A stretch of DNA of 64,000 nucleotides from Collinsella sp. (GTDB taxonomy: Bacteria > Actinomycetota > Coriobacteriia > Coriobacteriales > Coriobacteriaceae). Each line of letters starts with the position of its first letter. Positions within the stretch are counted from its first letter, which is position 1. The DNA lies in the NCBI GenBank assembly GCA_031294825.1, contig JAUMPM010000055.1, positions 17,969-81,968 of the forward strand. Reading direction: 5' to 3'. Below are positions 15,441-24,364 of this stretch, in pieces. A program made the translations under genes and the position numbers. The notes under the pieces were generated by a model, which saw nothing but the letters and a program-made list of their open reading frames with translations, ran no database searches and was not told the DNA's origin.

Positions 15441-16853
15441 TTATGCCTCGTCGTCCTCGTGCAGACGACGGCGATAATCGGCGGCCCAGCCCTCAATATT
15501 TACCTGACGGGCGCGGCCCAGACCGAGTGCGTCGGCCGGGACCGGCTCGGTGATGACGGAGCCGGCGGCCACGAGCGCACCGTCGCCAATCTGGGCGGGC
15601 GCGACCATCATGGTGTCAGAACCGATGAAGGCATCCTTGCCGATGACGGTCTTGTGCTTGTGGACGCCGTCGTAGTTGCAGGTGATAGAGCCCGCGCCTA
15701 CGTTGACGCCGGAGCCCATGGTGGTGTCGCCGATGTAGGACAGGTGGGGCACCTTGGAACCCTCGCCGATCGTGGACTTCTTGATTTCCACGTGCGTACC
15801 GGCCTTGGAGCCGTCGAGCATGTGGGTGCCCGGGCGCAGGTAGGCGCGCGGGCCGCAGTCGACGCCGTTCTCGATGACGGCCTCGATGGCGATGGTCTCA
15901 TCGATGATGCAGCCGCTGCCGACGGTGGTGTCGGTGAGGCGGCTGTTGGGGCCGAGCTGGCACTCCTCGCCCACGGTGACGTGACCGATCAGATGCGTCT
16001 GCGGCCACACGACGGTGTCGCGGCCGATGGTGGCGTCGGGACCGATCCAGGCCTGCGTGGGGTCGATGAACGTGACGCCTTCTGCCATCCAGTGCTCGTT
16101 GATGCGGTCGCGCGCGATGGCGGTGAGCTGCGCGAGCTGGATGCGGCTGTTGACGCCCAGGCCGTCGCGGTAGTCGTCGCAGTGGAAGATGGAGACTGCC
16201 TGGCCGTGACCCTTGAGGATTTCGAGCATGTCGGGCAGGTAGTACTCGGACTGCGCGTTGTCGTTGCCGATCTCGTTAATGTGGGCGGCAAGCTGCGCGC
16301 CGTCGAAGGCGTAGCAGCCGGCGTTGCACTCCAGCAGCGTGGCGGCCTGCTCGGGCGTGCAGTCCTTCTGCTCGATGATGCGCTCGATCTGACCATCGGC
16401 GCCCAGCTTGATGCGGCCGTAGCCAAAAGGATCGGGCGGGGTCATGGTCATGACGGTGCAGGCGAGCTCGCCGGTGGCGACGGTCTGCGCGAACTTGGCG
16501 ACGGTGTCGGCGGTGATGAGCGGCAGGTCGCCGTTGAGCACGACGACGGGGCCTTGCGCGATGCCGCAGGCCTCGAGCGCGACCTTGACGGCATGGCCGG
16601 TGCCCAGGCGCTCGGTCTGCTCGACGCACTCGACTTTGGTGGCGCTGTTGGCGTAGGCGCCATCGATGAGGGCGCGCATCTCGTCGGCGTGGCTGCCGAT
16701 GACGACCACGACGCGGCTGCAGCCGGCCTTGATGGTGGCGTCGACGATCCACTGAACCATGGGCTTGCCTAGAATCTTGTGCGAAACCTTGCAGTGGTTC
16801 GACTTCATGCGGGTGCCCTCGCCGGCGGCGAGGATAATTGCGGTTGCGTCCAT
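15441..16853 (-). CDS. glmU: Bifunctional UDP-GlcNAc pyrophosphorylase / glucosamine-1-phosphate acetyltransferase
   Basis: Makes UDP-GlcNAc for peptidoglycan and wall polymers. In the 470-residue protein the N-terminal uridylyltransferase has ILAAGEGTRMKSNHCKVSHK and VVLNGDLPLI, and the C-terminal left-handed helix has GPRAYLRPGTHM, AGTHVEIKKSTIGEGSKVPH, and VGAGSITCNYDGVHKHKT. The acetyltransferase His is expected in this last region. The start is the ATG at complement 16853, with AGGAGATCAC just upstream; the frame remains open far upstream but without family similarity. It is divergent from the ECF transporter over a 190-base gap. Confidence 0.95.
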   Translation of the reverse strand: MDATAIILAAGEGTRMKSNHCKVSHKILGKPMVQWIVDATIKAGCSRVVVVIGSHADEMRALIDGAYANSATKVECVEQTERLGTGHAVKVALEACGIAQGPVVVLNGDLPLITADTVAKFAQTVATGELACTVMTMTPPDPFGYGRIKLGADGQIERIIEQKDCTPEQAATLLECNAGCYAFDGAQLAAHINEIGNDNAQSEYYLPDMLEILKGHGQAVSIFHCDDYRDGLGVNSRIQLAQLTAIARDRINEHWMAEGVTFIDPTQAWIGPDATIGRDTVVWPQTHLIGHVTVGEECQLGPNSRLTDTTVGSGCIIDETIAIEAVIENGVDCGPRAYLRPGTHMLDGSKAGTHVEIKKSTIGEGSKVPHLSYIGDTTMGSGVNVGAGSITCNYDGVHKHKTVIGKDAFIGSDTMMVAPAQIGDGALVAAGSVITEPVPADALGLGRARQVNIEGWAADYRRRLHEDDEA

Positions 16854-17043
16854 GTGATCTCCTGTTACGTTATAGAGACGTGTGTTTGGAAACGATACAC
16901 GGCGCAATATGATACCGCAGGCATATGATGAGCGCGTAACGATTGATGCGCGGCAGCTGAGGCTTGGGCCGGCGGTACGGCGTTTGCGCTGGTTGTGTAT
17001 GGTGGCGGCGCTGCGGCGTTGACGTTTGAGCGAGGGGATGGGG

Positions 17044-17937
17044 ATGCCCGTGGACACCATGCGAGAGGAATCGGGCAACGAACCCGTCGCGGCATTTTCG
17101 ATGTCGCATCCGGCGGTGCCGGCGCTCTACATGGTGCTGACGTTGGGGCTCACCATGTTCTCGATGCAACCGGTGCTGATTGCGCTATCACTTGCGGGCG
17201 GGTTGGCGTACGGGCTTGCGACGCGCGGTGTTGCGCGCACGTTGGGCGCGCTTCGCTGGCAGCTGCCGGTGATTTTGATCATTGCGGTGCTCAATCCGCT
17301 GTTTAGTGCATCGGGCTCGACGGAGCTGTTTCGTATTGGCATGCGTGCGGTGTATCTAGAGAGCATGGTTTACGGCCTGTGCATGGGCGGGCTGTTCGTG
17401 GCGAGCGTGCTGTGGTTTGAGGCCGCGGCGTCGATGCTCGAATACGACAAGGTACTTGCGCTTTTGGGCAACGCCGCGCCGGTGCTCGCGCTCATGATCT
17501 CGATGTGCATGCGGCTTATCCCGCAGTTTTTACGCCGCGGTCGTACGGTACTGGCGGTGCAGGATGCGATTGATGTGCCGGGTCGCGCGCCGGCCGATCC
17601 CGTGCGTTCGCGCCTACGGGCATCGAGCGTGTTGATGGGCTGGGGCATGGAAGATTCGCTGGAGCGCGCGGACGCCATGCGCTCCCGTGGATGGGGCGCC
17701 GCGACACGTCGCACGACGTACGCGCGGTATCGGCTGGGTCGCGGCGATGTTGCCGCGCTGGTTGGGCTTGCGGTGTTTGGTGCCGCTGCGGTGGCGGTGG
17801 CATGGACCGCGACAACGCAGTATTCGTTTTACCCGCAACTATCGGTGCCGGCGCCGTGGCTGGGCTATGTCGTGTACGCTGCCTGGATGATGCTGCCCTG
17901 CGTGTTGCATGCGATCGATGAGAAGAGGTTCGGCTGA
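17044..17937 (+). CDS. ecfT: Energy-coupling factor transporter transmembrane component
   Basis: A 297-residue EcfT/CbiQ-type membrane protein that links the S component to the ATPases. Hydrophobic segments cover about 20-130 and 230-285, and the cytoplasmic coupling region carries MCMRLIPQFLRRGRTVLAVQ and the Ala-Arg-Gly signature ADAMRSRGWG. The start at 17044 has GCGAGGGG about 6 bases upstream; TTG 17026 and ATG 17038 are alternatives. The stop overlaps the start of the ATPase gene (TGATG). Confidence 0.88.
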   Translation: MPVDTMREESGNEPVAAFSMSHPAVPALYMVLTLGLTMFSMQPVLIALSLAGGLAYGLATRGVARTLGALRWQLPVILIIAVLNPLFSASGSTELFRIGMRAVYLESMVYGLCMGGLFVASVLWFEAAASMLEYDKVLALLGNAAPVLALMISMCMRLIPQFLRRGRTVLAVQDAIDVPGRAPADPVRSRLRASSVLMGWGMEDSLERADAMRSRGWGAATRRTTYARYRLGRGDVAALVGLAVFGAAAVAVAWTATTQYSFYPQLSVPAPWLGYVVYAAWMMLPCVLHAIDEKRFG

Positions 17938-19580
17938 TGGCTCGGTTGGATAGGGGACCGGTGTCGGGCGCGGCATACGGCCCGGATATGCCGGCGATTG
18001 AGGTGCGGAGCCTGAGCTTTGCCTACCCCGATGCGGATGCTGCGGTGCTCGAGGGACTCGACTGGTCTGTTCCCCAAGGTGCATTTGCGCTGCTTGTCGG
18101 CGGTACCGGATCGGGTAAGTCGACGTTGCTGTCGCTACTCAAGCCCGAGATCGCTCCGGCGGGCGAGCGCACTGGCGAACTGCTCGTGCTGGGCGAGAAC
18201 GTCGCCGACATGGATGTGCGGGCATCGGCGGAGCGCGTGGGCTATGTGTTCCAGGATCCCGAGAACCAGATCGTGTGCGAAACCGTGTGGCACGAGATGG
18301 CGTTTGGCCTGGAAAACTTGGGGCTAGCGCGTGATGAGATGCGCCGTCGCGTAGCTGAGACCAGCTATTTCTTTGGGCTGGAAGATTGGCTTCACCGCGA
18401 TACTGACACGCTTTCGGGCGGTCGCAAACAGTTGCTGTCGTTGGCGGCCGTTCTGACGCTGCGCCCGCGCGTGCTGCTGCTCGACGAGCCCACGTCTCAG
18501 CTTGATCCGGTTGCGGAGAAGAATTTCCTGCACGCGCTGTTTCGTGTGAATCGCGAGCTGGGCTGCACGGTTGTTGTGGCGACGCATCAGCCGCGCCCAA
18601 TGCTCGAATACGCGACGTGTGCGTACCGGATTGAGGACGGTCGCGTGCGCGAGGTGGCGGATATGGCTTCTTTGGGACGCCGAGAATCGCTGTTTTCCGA
18701 TGACATGTTGGGGTGGGGTGCCATCCGATGTGCAAATAAAGGAGTATTCAGCAGGCGTGAGGACAATTTGGGCTCTCTGGAGCCGCCCGGGGACGTATCG
18801 AGCGCGAAAAAAAGTTCGGAATTGGACAAATCGTCCGAATTTGTGGCGCAAACGTCGCTCGAGAACGGCTCGGAAGCCTTCTCGCGCACGGATGGAAGCA
18901 GAATACTCCAAAAAATGCACGGCGGGTCGGCTACCACCCTGTCGGAAGGCTGGTTTCGCTACGATCGAGCGTCCGGCTGGGTGCTGCGCGGGCTCGATGC
19001 TTCGTTTTCGGCTGGCGCGGTGCATGCAATCGTGGGCGGCAACGGATGCGGTAAGTCGACGATGCTCTCGGTGCTGGCGAAGACCGCCAAGCTGCAGCGC
19101 GGCCGCATGGTGCGCGAAGCGGCCTCGGCGGCGCTGCTGCCACAGAATCCCAAGGCATTGCTGGTTGCCGAGACGGTTCGCGATGAGCTGATGGAATGGG
19201 CCTCGACCTGCGGATACGACGAGGCCGCAGCACGGGAGCAGACAGCGCGCCTGGGTCTGGCGGGCTTGGAGGCGCGTCACCCGTACGATCTTTCGGGCGG
19301 TCAGTGCCAGCTGCTTGCGTTGGCAAAGCTGCTGTTGATTGGCCCCGAGCTGCTATTGCTCGATGAGCCCACCAAGGGTTTGGACCTGGCCAGCCGCCGC
19401 ATCATCGCCCGTGCCCTGCGTGACCATGCGAAGGCTGGCGGCACCGTCATCATGGCTACGCACGATTTGGACTTTGCCGAGCAGGTAGCCGACGACGTCG
19501 CCATGATGTTTGACGGCGAGATTGCCTGCGTGGAGCCCCCGGCCGACTTCTTTGCCGACAACGTGTTCTATAGGGCGTGA
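17937..19580 (+). CDS. ECF transporter fused double ATPase (EcfA-EcfA')
   Basis: A 547-residue protein holding both nucleotide-binding domains. Domain 1 (about 20-260) has Walker A GGTGSGKS (55-62), YVFQDPENQI, LSGGRKQLLSLA and VLLLDEPTSQLDP. A hydrophilic, Ser/Lys/Glu-rich linker (about 270-330) follows. Domain 2 (about 335-547) has GGNGCGKS near 366-373, LSGGQCQLLALA, LLLLDEPTKGLD and MATHDLDFAEQV. It overlaps ecfT and is followed 5 bases later by the S component, so all three form one operon. Fusion of the two ATPases into one chain is seen in other Actinobacteria and clostridia (YkoD type). Confidence 0.9.
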   Translation: MARLDRGPVSGAAYGPDMPAIEVRSLSFAYPDADAAVLEGLDWSVPQGAFALLVGGTGSGKSTLLSLLKPEIAPAGERTGELLVLGENVADMDVRASAERVGYVFQDPENQIVCETVWHEMAFGLENLGLARDEMRRRVAETSYFFGLEDWLHRDTDTLSGGRKQLLSLAAVLTLRPRVLLLDEPTSQLDPVAEKNFLHALFRVNRELGCTVVVATHQPRPMLEYATCAYRIEDGRVREVADMASLGRRESLFSDDMLGWGAIRCANKGVFSRREDNLGSLEPPGDVSSAKKSSELDKSSEFVAQTSLENGSEAFSRTDGSRILQKMHGGSATTLSEGWFRYDRASGWVLRGLDASFSAGAVHAIVGGNGCGKSTMLSVLAKTAKLQRGRMVREAASAALLPQNPKALLVAETVRDELMEWASTCGYDEAAAREQTARLGLAGLEARHPYDLSGGQCQLLALAKLLLIGPELLLLDEPTKGLDLASRRIIARALRDHAKAGGTVIMATHDLDFAEQVADDVAMMFDGEIACVEPPADFFADNVFYRA

Positions 19581-19584
19581 TGGG

Positions 19585-20298
19585 ATGACGGACTGTCGTT
19601 TCTCGCGTTTACTCACAAAACTGGAGATTCCGCTGTTGTTGGCGGTGCCGGCGGTGATGGCAACGGCGTTGCTGGCGGGCGTTGAGCAGGCGGCGCTCGC
19701 CATGCTTGTCGTGGTGGCGCTGGTGCTTGCGCTGTTCTTTGCAGGCTACGAGGCGTCGCGACCGGGCCTGCGCCAGATTATGCCCACGCTGGTGCTGGCG
19801 GCGCTGGCGGCGGCGGGCCGCATCTTGTTCGGCCCCATTCCCGACTTTAAACCCGTGAGCGCCATCGCCATCATCGCCGGGGCGACGCTCGGGCGTCGCA
19901 ACGGCTTCATGGTCGGCGCGTTGGCAGCACTGACCAGCAATTTCTTTTTTGGGCAGGGCATGTGGACGCCATGGCAGATGTATGCCTGGGGCCTGGTTGG
20001 CTATGTTGGCGGTGCGCTGGCGCATGCCGGTGCGTTCGACCGTGCGGATGGAACCGTGCGCATGCCGGCGCTGATGGCGTACGGCTTTGCTTCGGGTCTG
20101 CTGTACGGCGTGGTGATCAACGCGTACGACATTATCGGTTTTGTACAACCGCTCACGTGGGCGGGCGTCGTGGCGCGTCTTGCCACGGCAGTGCCGTTCG
20201 ATATCACACACGGCCTCGCGACCTGCGTGTTCTTGGCCGCCCTCTACAAGCCTTGGTGTCGACGGATCAACCGCGTTGTCGTGAAATACGGGCTGTAG
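19585..20298 (+). CDS. ECF transporter S component (substrate binding), vitamin-type
   Basis: A 237-residue protein with about six hydrophobic segments, directly downstream of the EcfT and double-ATPase genes. LAAAGRILFGPIPDFKPVSA, GATLGRRNGFMVGALAALTS and FGQGMWTPWQMYAWGLVGYV are typical of the S-component group with a conserved P-x-F-x-P and G-x-G-x-x-T-P-x-Q. This group includes candidate cobalamin and related vitamin transporters, but I cannot name the ligand. The ATG at 19585 was chosen over the longer frame that overlaps the ATPase gene. Confidence 0.82.
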   Translation: MTDCRFSRLLTKLEIPLLLAVPAVMATALLAGVEQAALAMLVVVALVLALFFAGYEASRPGLRQIMPTLVLAALAAAGRILFGPIPDFKPVSAIAIIAGATLGRRNGFMVGALAALTSNFFFGQGMWTPWQMYAWGLVGYVGGALAHAGAFDRADGTVRMPALMAYGFASGLLYGVVINAYDIIGFVQPLTWAGVVARLATAVPFDITHGLATCVFLAALYKPWCRRINRVVVKYGL

Positions 20299-20344
20299 GG
20301 CTGGTTGCGCCGGGGCGTGAATCAATACTTCCGAAGTACCATTT

Positions 20345-20498
20345 CAAAACTATGCCGGTTTACGGGGCTAGATTAGCGTAGGCCGACCATACCGGCTTTT
20401 TTCAAAATAGAGCAAGCCGTTTACCTGAGGTTTTATTATTTCGGAATTGCGTATGGTTGGGGGTTCGCGATTCAGCCCCGTAAACCGGCATAGTTTTG
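20345..20498 (-). repeat. Nested palindrome family 1, copy 1 (inverted)
   Basis: A 154-base element with 25-base near-perfect terminal inverted repeats starting CAAAACTATGCCGGTTTACG. Inside are a GACCATAC / GTATGGTT pair and a GTTTACCTGAGGTTTTAT remnant of the central stem. Copies are at 35515-35667 and 42799-42952. By the position of the AAATGG extension and the inner stem, this copy is inverted relative to the others. Confidence 0.88.
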
Positions 20499-20550
20499 GA
20501 ATGGCCGGCTGATATGACGGGCATCGTGGCCCTCAGAGAGCCAAATCGAT

Positions 20551-20597
20551 CCGTTTTCCTCCGTCTCCAGACGTTCCCGGGGAATCAGTTGGCGGCG
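20551..20597 (-). repeat. Family 3 short repeat (inverted), decayed
   Basis: Contains GATCCGTTTTCCTCCGTCTC and TTCCCGGGGAATCAGTTGG, the reverse complement of the AACTGATCCCCGGGGACGGA / GGAAAACGGATC module seen at 35929-35975. It directly abuts a family 2 element. Confidence 0.7.
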
Positions 20598-20600
20598 CTT

Positions 20601-20760
20601 GCCACGAAACTGGCCCATCTACTACGTTTAGCTTGATACCCCCGACCATGACCGCGTTTTATGAAAAACCGCAGGCTTTCTACCTGCGGTTTTCTTTTTG
20701 CGTTGTTCGCTGTGGTTGAGGGTAGTGGCTTAAACGTAGTAGATGGGTCAGTTCCGTGGC
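20601..20760 (-). repeat. Nested palindrome family 2, copy 1 (inverted)
   Basis: A 160-base element whose outer arms begin GCCACGAAACTGGCCCATCT (then ACTACGTTTA) and end with the complement. The centre holds an AAAACCGCAGG..CCTGCGGTTTT hairpin (about 20665-20693). Copies are at 35761-35919 and 42545-42706. The region 20299-20833 contains no protein gene. Confidence 0.88.
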
Positions 20761-20790
20761 GGGAGGGCCGCGTGGGTTCCCTCGCGAGGT

Positions 20791-20831
20791 GAAAATGATC
20801 CCTTTTCCTCCGTCCCCAGGGGATCAATTGG
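20791..20831 (-). repeat. Family 3 short repeat (inverted)
   Basis: GAAAATGATCCCTTTTCCTC then CGTCCCCAGGGGATCAATTGG. It is the reverse complement of the module at 42718-42757. CCCTCGCGAGG precedes it, as in the other islands. Confidence 0.8.
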
Positions 20832-20833
20832 GG

Positions 20834-21652
20834 CTAGAGTTCTAGCGTGAGGGTGACGGGGCAGTGGTCGCTGCCAAAGATGTCGCCGCGGATGCCGGTG
20901 TCGCGTACGTTGTCGGCGATTGCGTCGCTCACCAGGAAATAATCGATGCGCCAGCCGGCGTTGTTCTTGCGAGCATTAAAGCGGTAGCTCCACCAGCTGT
21001 AGACGCCCTCGACGTCGGGGTTTGCCGCGCGCCAGGTATCGGTGAAGCCGGCGTTGAGCAGCTCGGTAAACTTGCCGCGTTCTTCGTCCGAAAAGCCCGC
21101 GTTGCCGCGGTTGGACTTGGGGTTCTTAAGGTCGATCTCCTCGTGCGCCACGTTAAAGTCGCCGCAAGTTACGACGGGCTTGCCGCTCTCGCGCTCAAGC
21201 GCGCTCAAAAAGCCGCGATAGGCATCGTCCCAGGCCATGCGCACATCGATGCGCGCGAGTTCGTTTTGCGCGTTGGGCGTATAGACGTCAACAAACCAAA
21301 ACTTGTCGAACTCGAGCGCGCAGACGCGGCCCTCGGTCGCGGCTTGGGCAACGAGCTCGGCAGCCTCGCCTTCGCCGGCGTAGGACAGCAGCGCAGCGGC
21401 GTGCAGCACGCGTAGCGGTTCCTGGCGGCTAAAGACCGCGGTGCCCGAATAGCCTTTACGCTCGGCGTAGCTCCAGGTTTGGTGATAGCCGGGCAGGTCA
21501 ATATCGACCTGGCCTTCTTGCAGCTTGGTCTCTTGCAGCGCCAGGATATCGACGTCGAGTTCTTGCGCGATCTGGATAAAGCTCGGGTCCTTTTTGAGCA
21601 CGGCGCGCAGGCCGTTGACGTTCCACGAGGCGAAAGTGTAAGTCTGAGGCAT
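20834..21652 (-). CDS. xth: Exodeoxyribonuclease III / AP endonuclease
   Basis: A DNA-repair nuclease of 272 residues in the EEP fold, acting on abasic sites and 3' blocked ends. All motifs are present: ASWNVNGLRA, ILALQETKLQ (metal Glu), DVYTPN, VVTCGDFNVAHEEID, RIDYFLVSD and the terminal GSDHCPVTL with the catalytic Asp-His pair. Its last codon lies next to repeat island 1, so no separate terminator is visible. It is divergent from the sirtuin gene. Confidence 0.95.
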   Translation of the reverse strand: MPQTYTFASWNVNGLRAVLKKDPSFIQIAQELDVDILALQETKLQEGQVDIDLPGYHQTWSYAERKGYSGTAVFSRQEPLRVLHAAALLSYAGEGEAAELVAQAATEGRVCALEFDKFWFVDVYTPNAQNELARIDVRMAWDDAYRGFLSALERESGKPVVTCGDFNVAHEEIDLKNPKSNRGNAGFSDEERGKFTELLNAGFTDTWRAANPDVEGVYSWWSYRFNARKNNAGWRIDYFLVSDAIADNVRDTGIRGDIFGSDHCPVTLTLEL

Positions 21653-21767
21653 GGTGTCCTTTCGACGGGGTTGGCAGGCTTAAGATTAGCGCAACAGGGG
21701 CGGTGGTGGGCACCGTGGGCGACGGCGCAATCGCGGCCGCCCCGACCAACATGGACGGAGGACAAAC

Positions 21768-22520
21768 ATGACGCAAGCGATAACAGATCCCAGGCAGGCC
21801 TCCGCCGCGCTGGCGGAGCTGTTCAATACCCACGAGCGCGTGGTGTTCTTTGGCGGCGCTGGTGTTTCCACGGCAAGCGGCATTCCCGATTTTCGCAGCG
21901 TGGACGGCCTGTATCACCAGCAGTTTGCCTATCCGCCCGAGACCATGCTGTCGCATAGCTTTTACGAGGCGCATCCGGCCGAGTTCTTCGACTTTTACCG
22001 CACCAAGATGATCGCGCTTAACGCTAAGCCCAACCGCTGCCACACCAAGCTGGCCGAGCTGGAGCGCGCCGGCAAGCTCGACGCCGTGGTGACGCAAAAC
22101 ATCGACGGCCTGCATCAGATGGCCGGCTCACAGCGCGTGTTCGAGCTGCACGGATCGGTCCATCGCAACATTTGCCAGTCGTGCGGCGCGGTCTATAGCG
22201 CCGAGTGGATTTGCTCGCGCGAGCACGAGGATGCCGCGGGCGTGCCTGCGTGCCCCGCGTGCGGCGGCCGCATCAAGCCCGATGTAGTGCTCTACGAAGA
22301 GCCGCTCGACGAGCATGTGTTGACCGGTGCCGTTGCCGCCATCGCCGCCGCCGATGCCCTCATTGTGGGCGGGACCTCGCTCGTGGTGTATCCGGCGGCA
22401 GGCCTTACGCGATACTTTACCGGCGATACGCTGGCCATATGCAACCTTGCTCCCACCGATCAGGATGCAAATGCCGACCTGCTGATTTCTTGCGACATCG
22501 CGGCCGCGTTTGCGTTCTAG
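21768..22520 (+). CDS. cobB: NAD-dependent protein deacylase, Sir2 family
   Basis: A 250-residue sirtuin that removes acyl groups from lysines using NAD+. It has VVFFGGAGVSTASGIPDFRS for NAD binding, VVTQNIDGLHQ, the catalytic His in FELHGS (H128), a four-Cys zinc site (CQSC and CPAC), and GGTSLVVYPAAG. The ATG at 21768 follows GGAGGAC with normal spacing. Whether it prefers acetyl or longer acyl groups cannot be decided here. The gap to the folP-folK gene is short (95 bases), so co-transcription is possible. Confidence 0.93.
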   Translation: MTQAITDPRQASAALAELFNTHERVVFFGGAGVSTASGIPDFRSVDGLYHQQFAYPPETMLSHSFYEAHPAEFFDFYRTKMIALNAKPNRCHTKLAELERAGKLDAVVTQNIDGLHQMAGSQRVFELHGSVHRNICQSCGAVYSAEWICSREHEDAAGVPACPACGGRIKPDVVLYEEPLDEHVLTGAVAAIAAADALIVGGTSLVVYPAAGLTRYFTGDTLAICNLAPTDQDANADLLISCDIAAAFAF

Positions 22521-22615
22521 CCCGCGCGCGCGGATACAATAGAAAGACTGAGTGCAAAGCGACCCCGCCGCCAGCTCCCCAGACTCGGCGGCGTGGGCAT
22601 TTTAGGAGGATGTTC

Positions 22616-24364
22616 ATGGCGAACGACAGCAAGACATGGCGGTGCGGAAAGTACGAGCTCAGCTTTGACCGTCCGCGCATCATGGGCGTCCTCAACGTGA
22701 CGCCCGATTCGTTTAGCGATGGCGGGGAGCACTTCGATCCGGATGCCGCCATCGAGTACGGCCTGGCGATGCTCGACGCCGGCGCCGACATCATCGACGT
22801 GGGCGGCGAGTCCACGCGCCCCGGCTTTACCCCGGTCAACCCCGACGAGGAGGCTCGCCGCGTGCTGCCCGTGGTGCGCGCGCTGGCCAAGGAGGGCGCC
22901 ATCGTCTCGATCGACACGCGTCATGTGGCGGTTGCCAAGGCGGCCGTGCGCTGCGGCGCCTCGATCGTCAACGACGTGACCGGCTTCACCGATCCCAAGA
23001 TGGTCGAGTTTGTTAAGACGAGCACCTGCGGCATCATCGTGATGCATGCCGGCGAGGTCGCCGCACCCGCCCGCACGCACGCGACGGTGCAGCTCGATAC
23101 CTCGGCTGCGGCGTTTGTTGCCGAGAAGGCACGCGAAGCGGCTGCCGAGGCCGCGCGCGAGGCCGAGAAGCCGGCCCGTCGCCGTCGTGGCAAGTTGCTG
23201 GGCGAGCCTAAGCCGGAGGCCAAGCTTCCGGGCGGCGTGGTGCAGCCCTCGTTGCCGTTTGGCGAACCGGAGCCCACGTCCGAGCCTGTAACCGAGCTGG
23301 GGCAGGAGACGCCGGCCGCCGAGCAGGCAGCTGCCGCCGAGACCGTCGCGCCCGCGCCCGAGGCCGCGTCCGCAGCCACCGAGGCCGCATCGGAGTCCAA
23401 TGACCGCCTGGCCGCCATGATGCGCCGCAGCGCCCGCCGCGAGGAGGCCTATGTGCCCACCTCGCAGCTCCGCCGCTTTACCCTGCCCGATTCTGCGCCC
23501 ATCATGCGCCGCGTCATGGGCTTTCTGTCCGACCAGGCCCGCACGCTCATCCATGCCGGCGTGTCGCGCGACCGCATCTGCATCGATCCTGGCCCGGGCT
23601 TTGGCAAGTCGGCTAACGAGGACATCGTCATCCAGCGCGAGACTGCCAAGATGGCGTCACTGGGCTATCCGCTCATGTGTGCCGTGTCGCGCAAGCGCTT
23701 TGTGGGCGCCGTCTCGGGCGTGACCGAGGCCGCCGAGCGCGATGCCGCTACGTTTGGCGTGTGCCTGGGCGCCATCCAGGCCGGTGCCAACATCGTGCGC
23801 GTGCACGACGCCGCGGGTTTTGCGCAGTTCCTGAACGGCTACTGGGCGGTTGCCAAGCCACAGCCGCGCCGCGCGTTTGTGGCCGTGGGCTCCAACCTGG
23901 GGCATCGCTGCGACAACATCCGCGCCGCACGCGAGATGATCGCCGAGATTCCACTCACCTGCGTGTCCAACTCCTCCAAGATTTACGAGAGCGAGCCGGC
24001 CTACGAGACGCGCCAGGACGCGTTTGCCAACGCCGTCATCGAGATCAAGACCGAGCTGGCGCCGCTGGTGCTGCTCGATGAGCTCATGAAGATCGAGGCC
24101 GAGCTGGGGCGCGACCGCTCCAAGAAGGCCAAGGCCAACGGTCCGCGCACCATCGACCTGGACCTGCTGTGGATGGATGGCGAGACCCACGGCGGCAAAA
24201 AGCTGCGCCTGCCGCATCCTCTCATTGGCGAGCGCGACTTTGTGCTGGTGCCGCTCGAGGACCTGATGCACGACCCGGCGCGGTTCTTCCGCTACAACGG
24301 TGTCGAGGTCAAGGAGCCCGAGGACCGCGTGGGCCATATCGTGGGCGAATTGGGGCGTATGTAG
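22616..24364 (+). CDS. Dihydropteroate synthase-HPPK fusion with a long internal insert
   Basis: A 582-residue bifunctional folate enzyme. Residues 1-410 are dihydropteroate synthase (FolP): GVLNVTPDSFSDGG, IDVGGESTRPGF, SIDTRH, NDVTG, IDPGPGFGKS, SRKRFVG and RVHDAAG. Residues about 418-582 are hydroxymethyl-dihydropterin pyrophosphokinase (FolK): FVAVGSNLGHRCDNI, GPRTIDLDLLWMDG and LPHPLIGERDFVLVPL. Between the VMH strand (about 144) and residue about 290 lies roughly 140 residues rich in Ala, Glu, Pro and Arg, absent from ordinary FolP, and the usual MHMQGxP motif reads MHAGEV. The start at 22616 has AGGAGG 6 bases upstream. The ligase-like gene follows with no gap. Confidence 0.9.
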   Translation: MANDSKTWRCGKYELSFDRPRIMGVLNVTPDSFSDGGEHFDPDAAIEYGLAMLDAGADIIDVGGESTRPGFTPVNPDEEARRVLPVVRALAKEGAIVSIDTRHVAVAKAAVRCGASIVNDVTGFTDPKMVEFVKTSTCGIIVMHAGEVAAPARTHATVQLDTSAAAFVAEKAREAAAEAAREAEKPARRRRGKLLGEPKPEAKLPGGVVQPSLPFGEPEPTSEPVTELGQETPAAEQAAAAETVAPAPEAASAATEAASESNDRLAAMMRRSARREEAYVPTSQLRRFTLPDSAPIMRRVMGFLSDQARTLIHAGVSRDRICIDPGPGFGKSANEDIVIQRETAKMASLGYPLMCAVSRKRFVGAVSGVTEAAERDAATFGVCLGAIQAGANIVRVHDAAGFAQFLNGYWAVAKPQPRRAFVAVGSNLGHRCDNIRAAREMIAEIPLTCVSNSSKIYESEPAYETRQDAFANAVIEIKTELAPLVLLDELMKIEAELGRDRSKKAKANGPRTIDLDLLWMDGETHGGKKLRLPHPLIGERDFVLVPLEDLMHDPARFFRYNGVEVKEPEDRVGHIVGELGRM

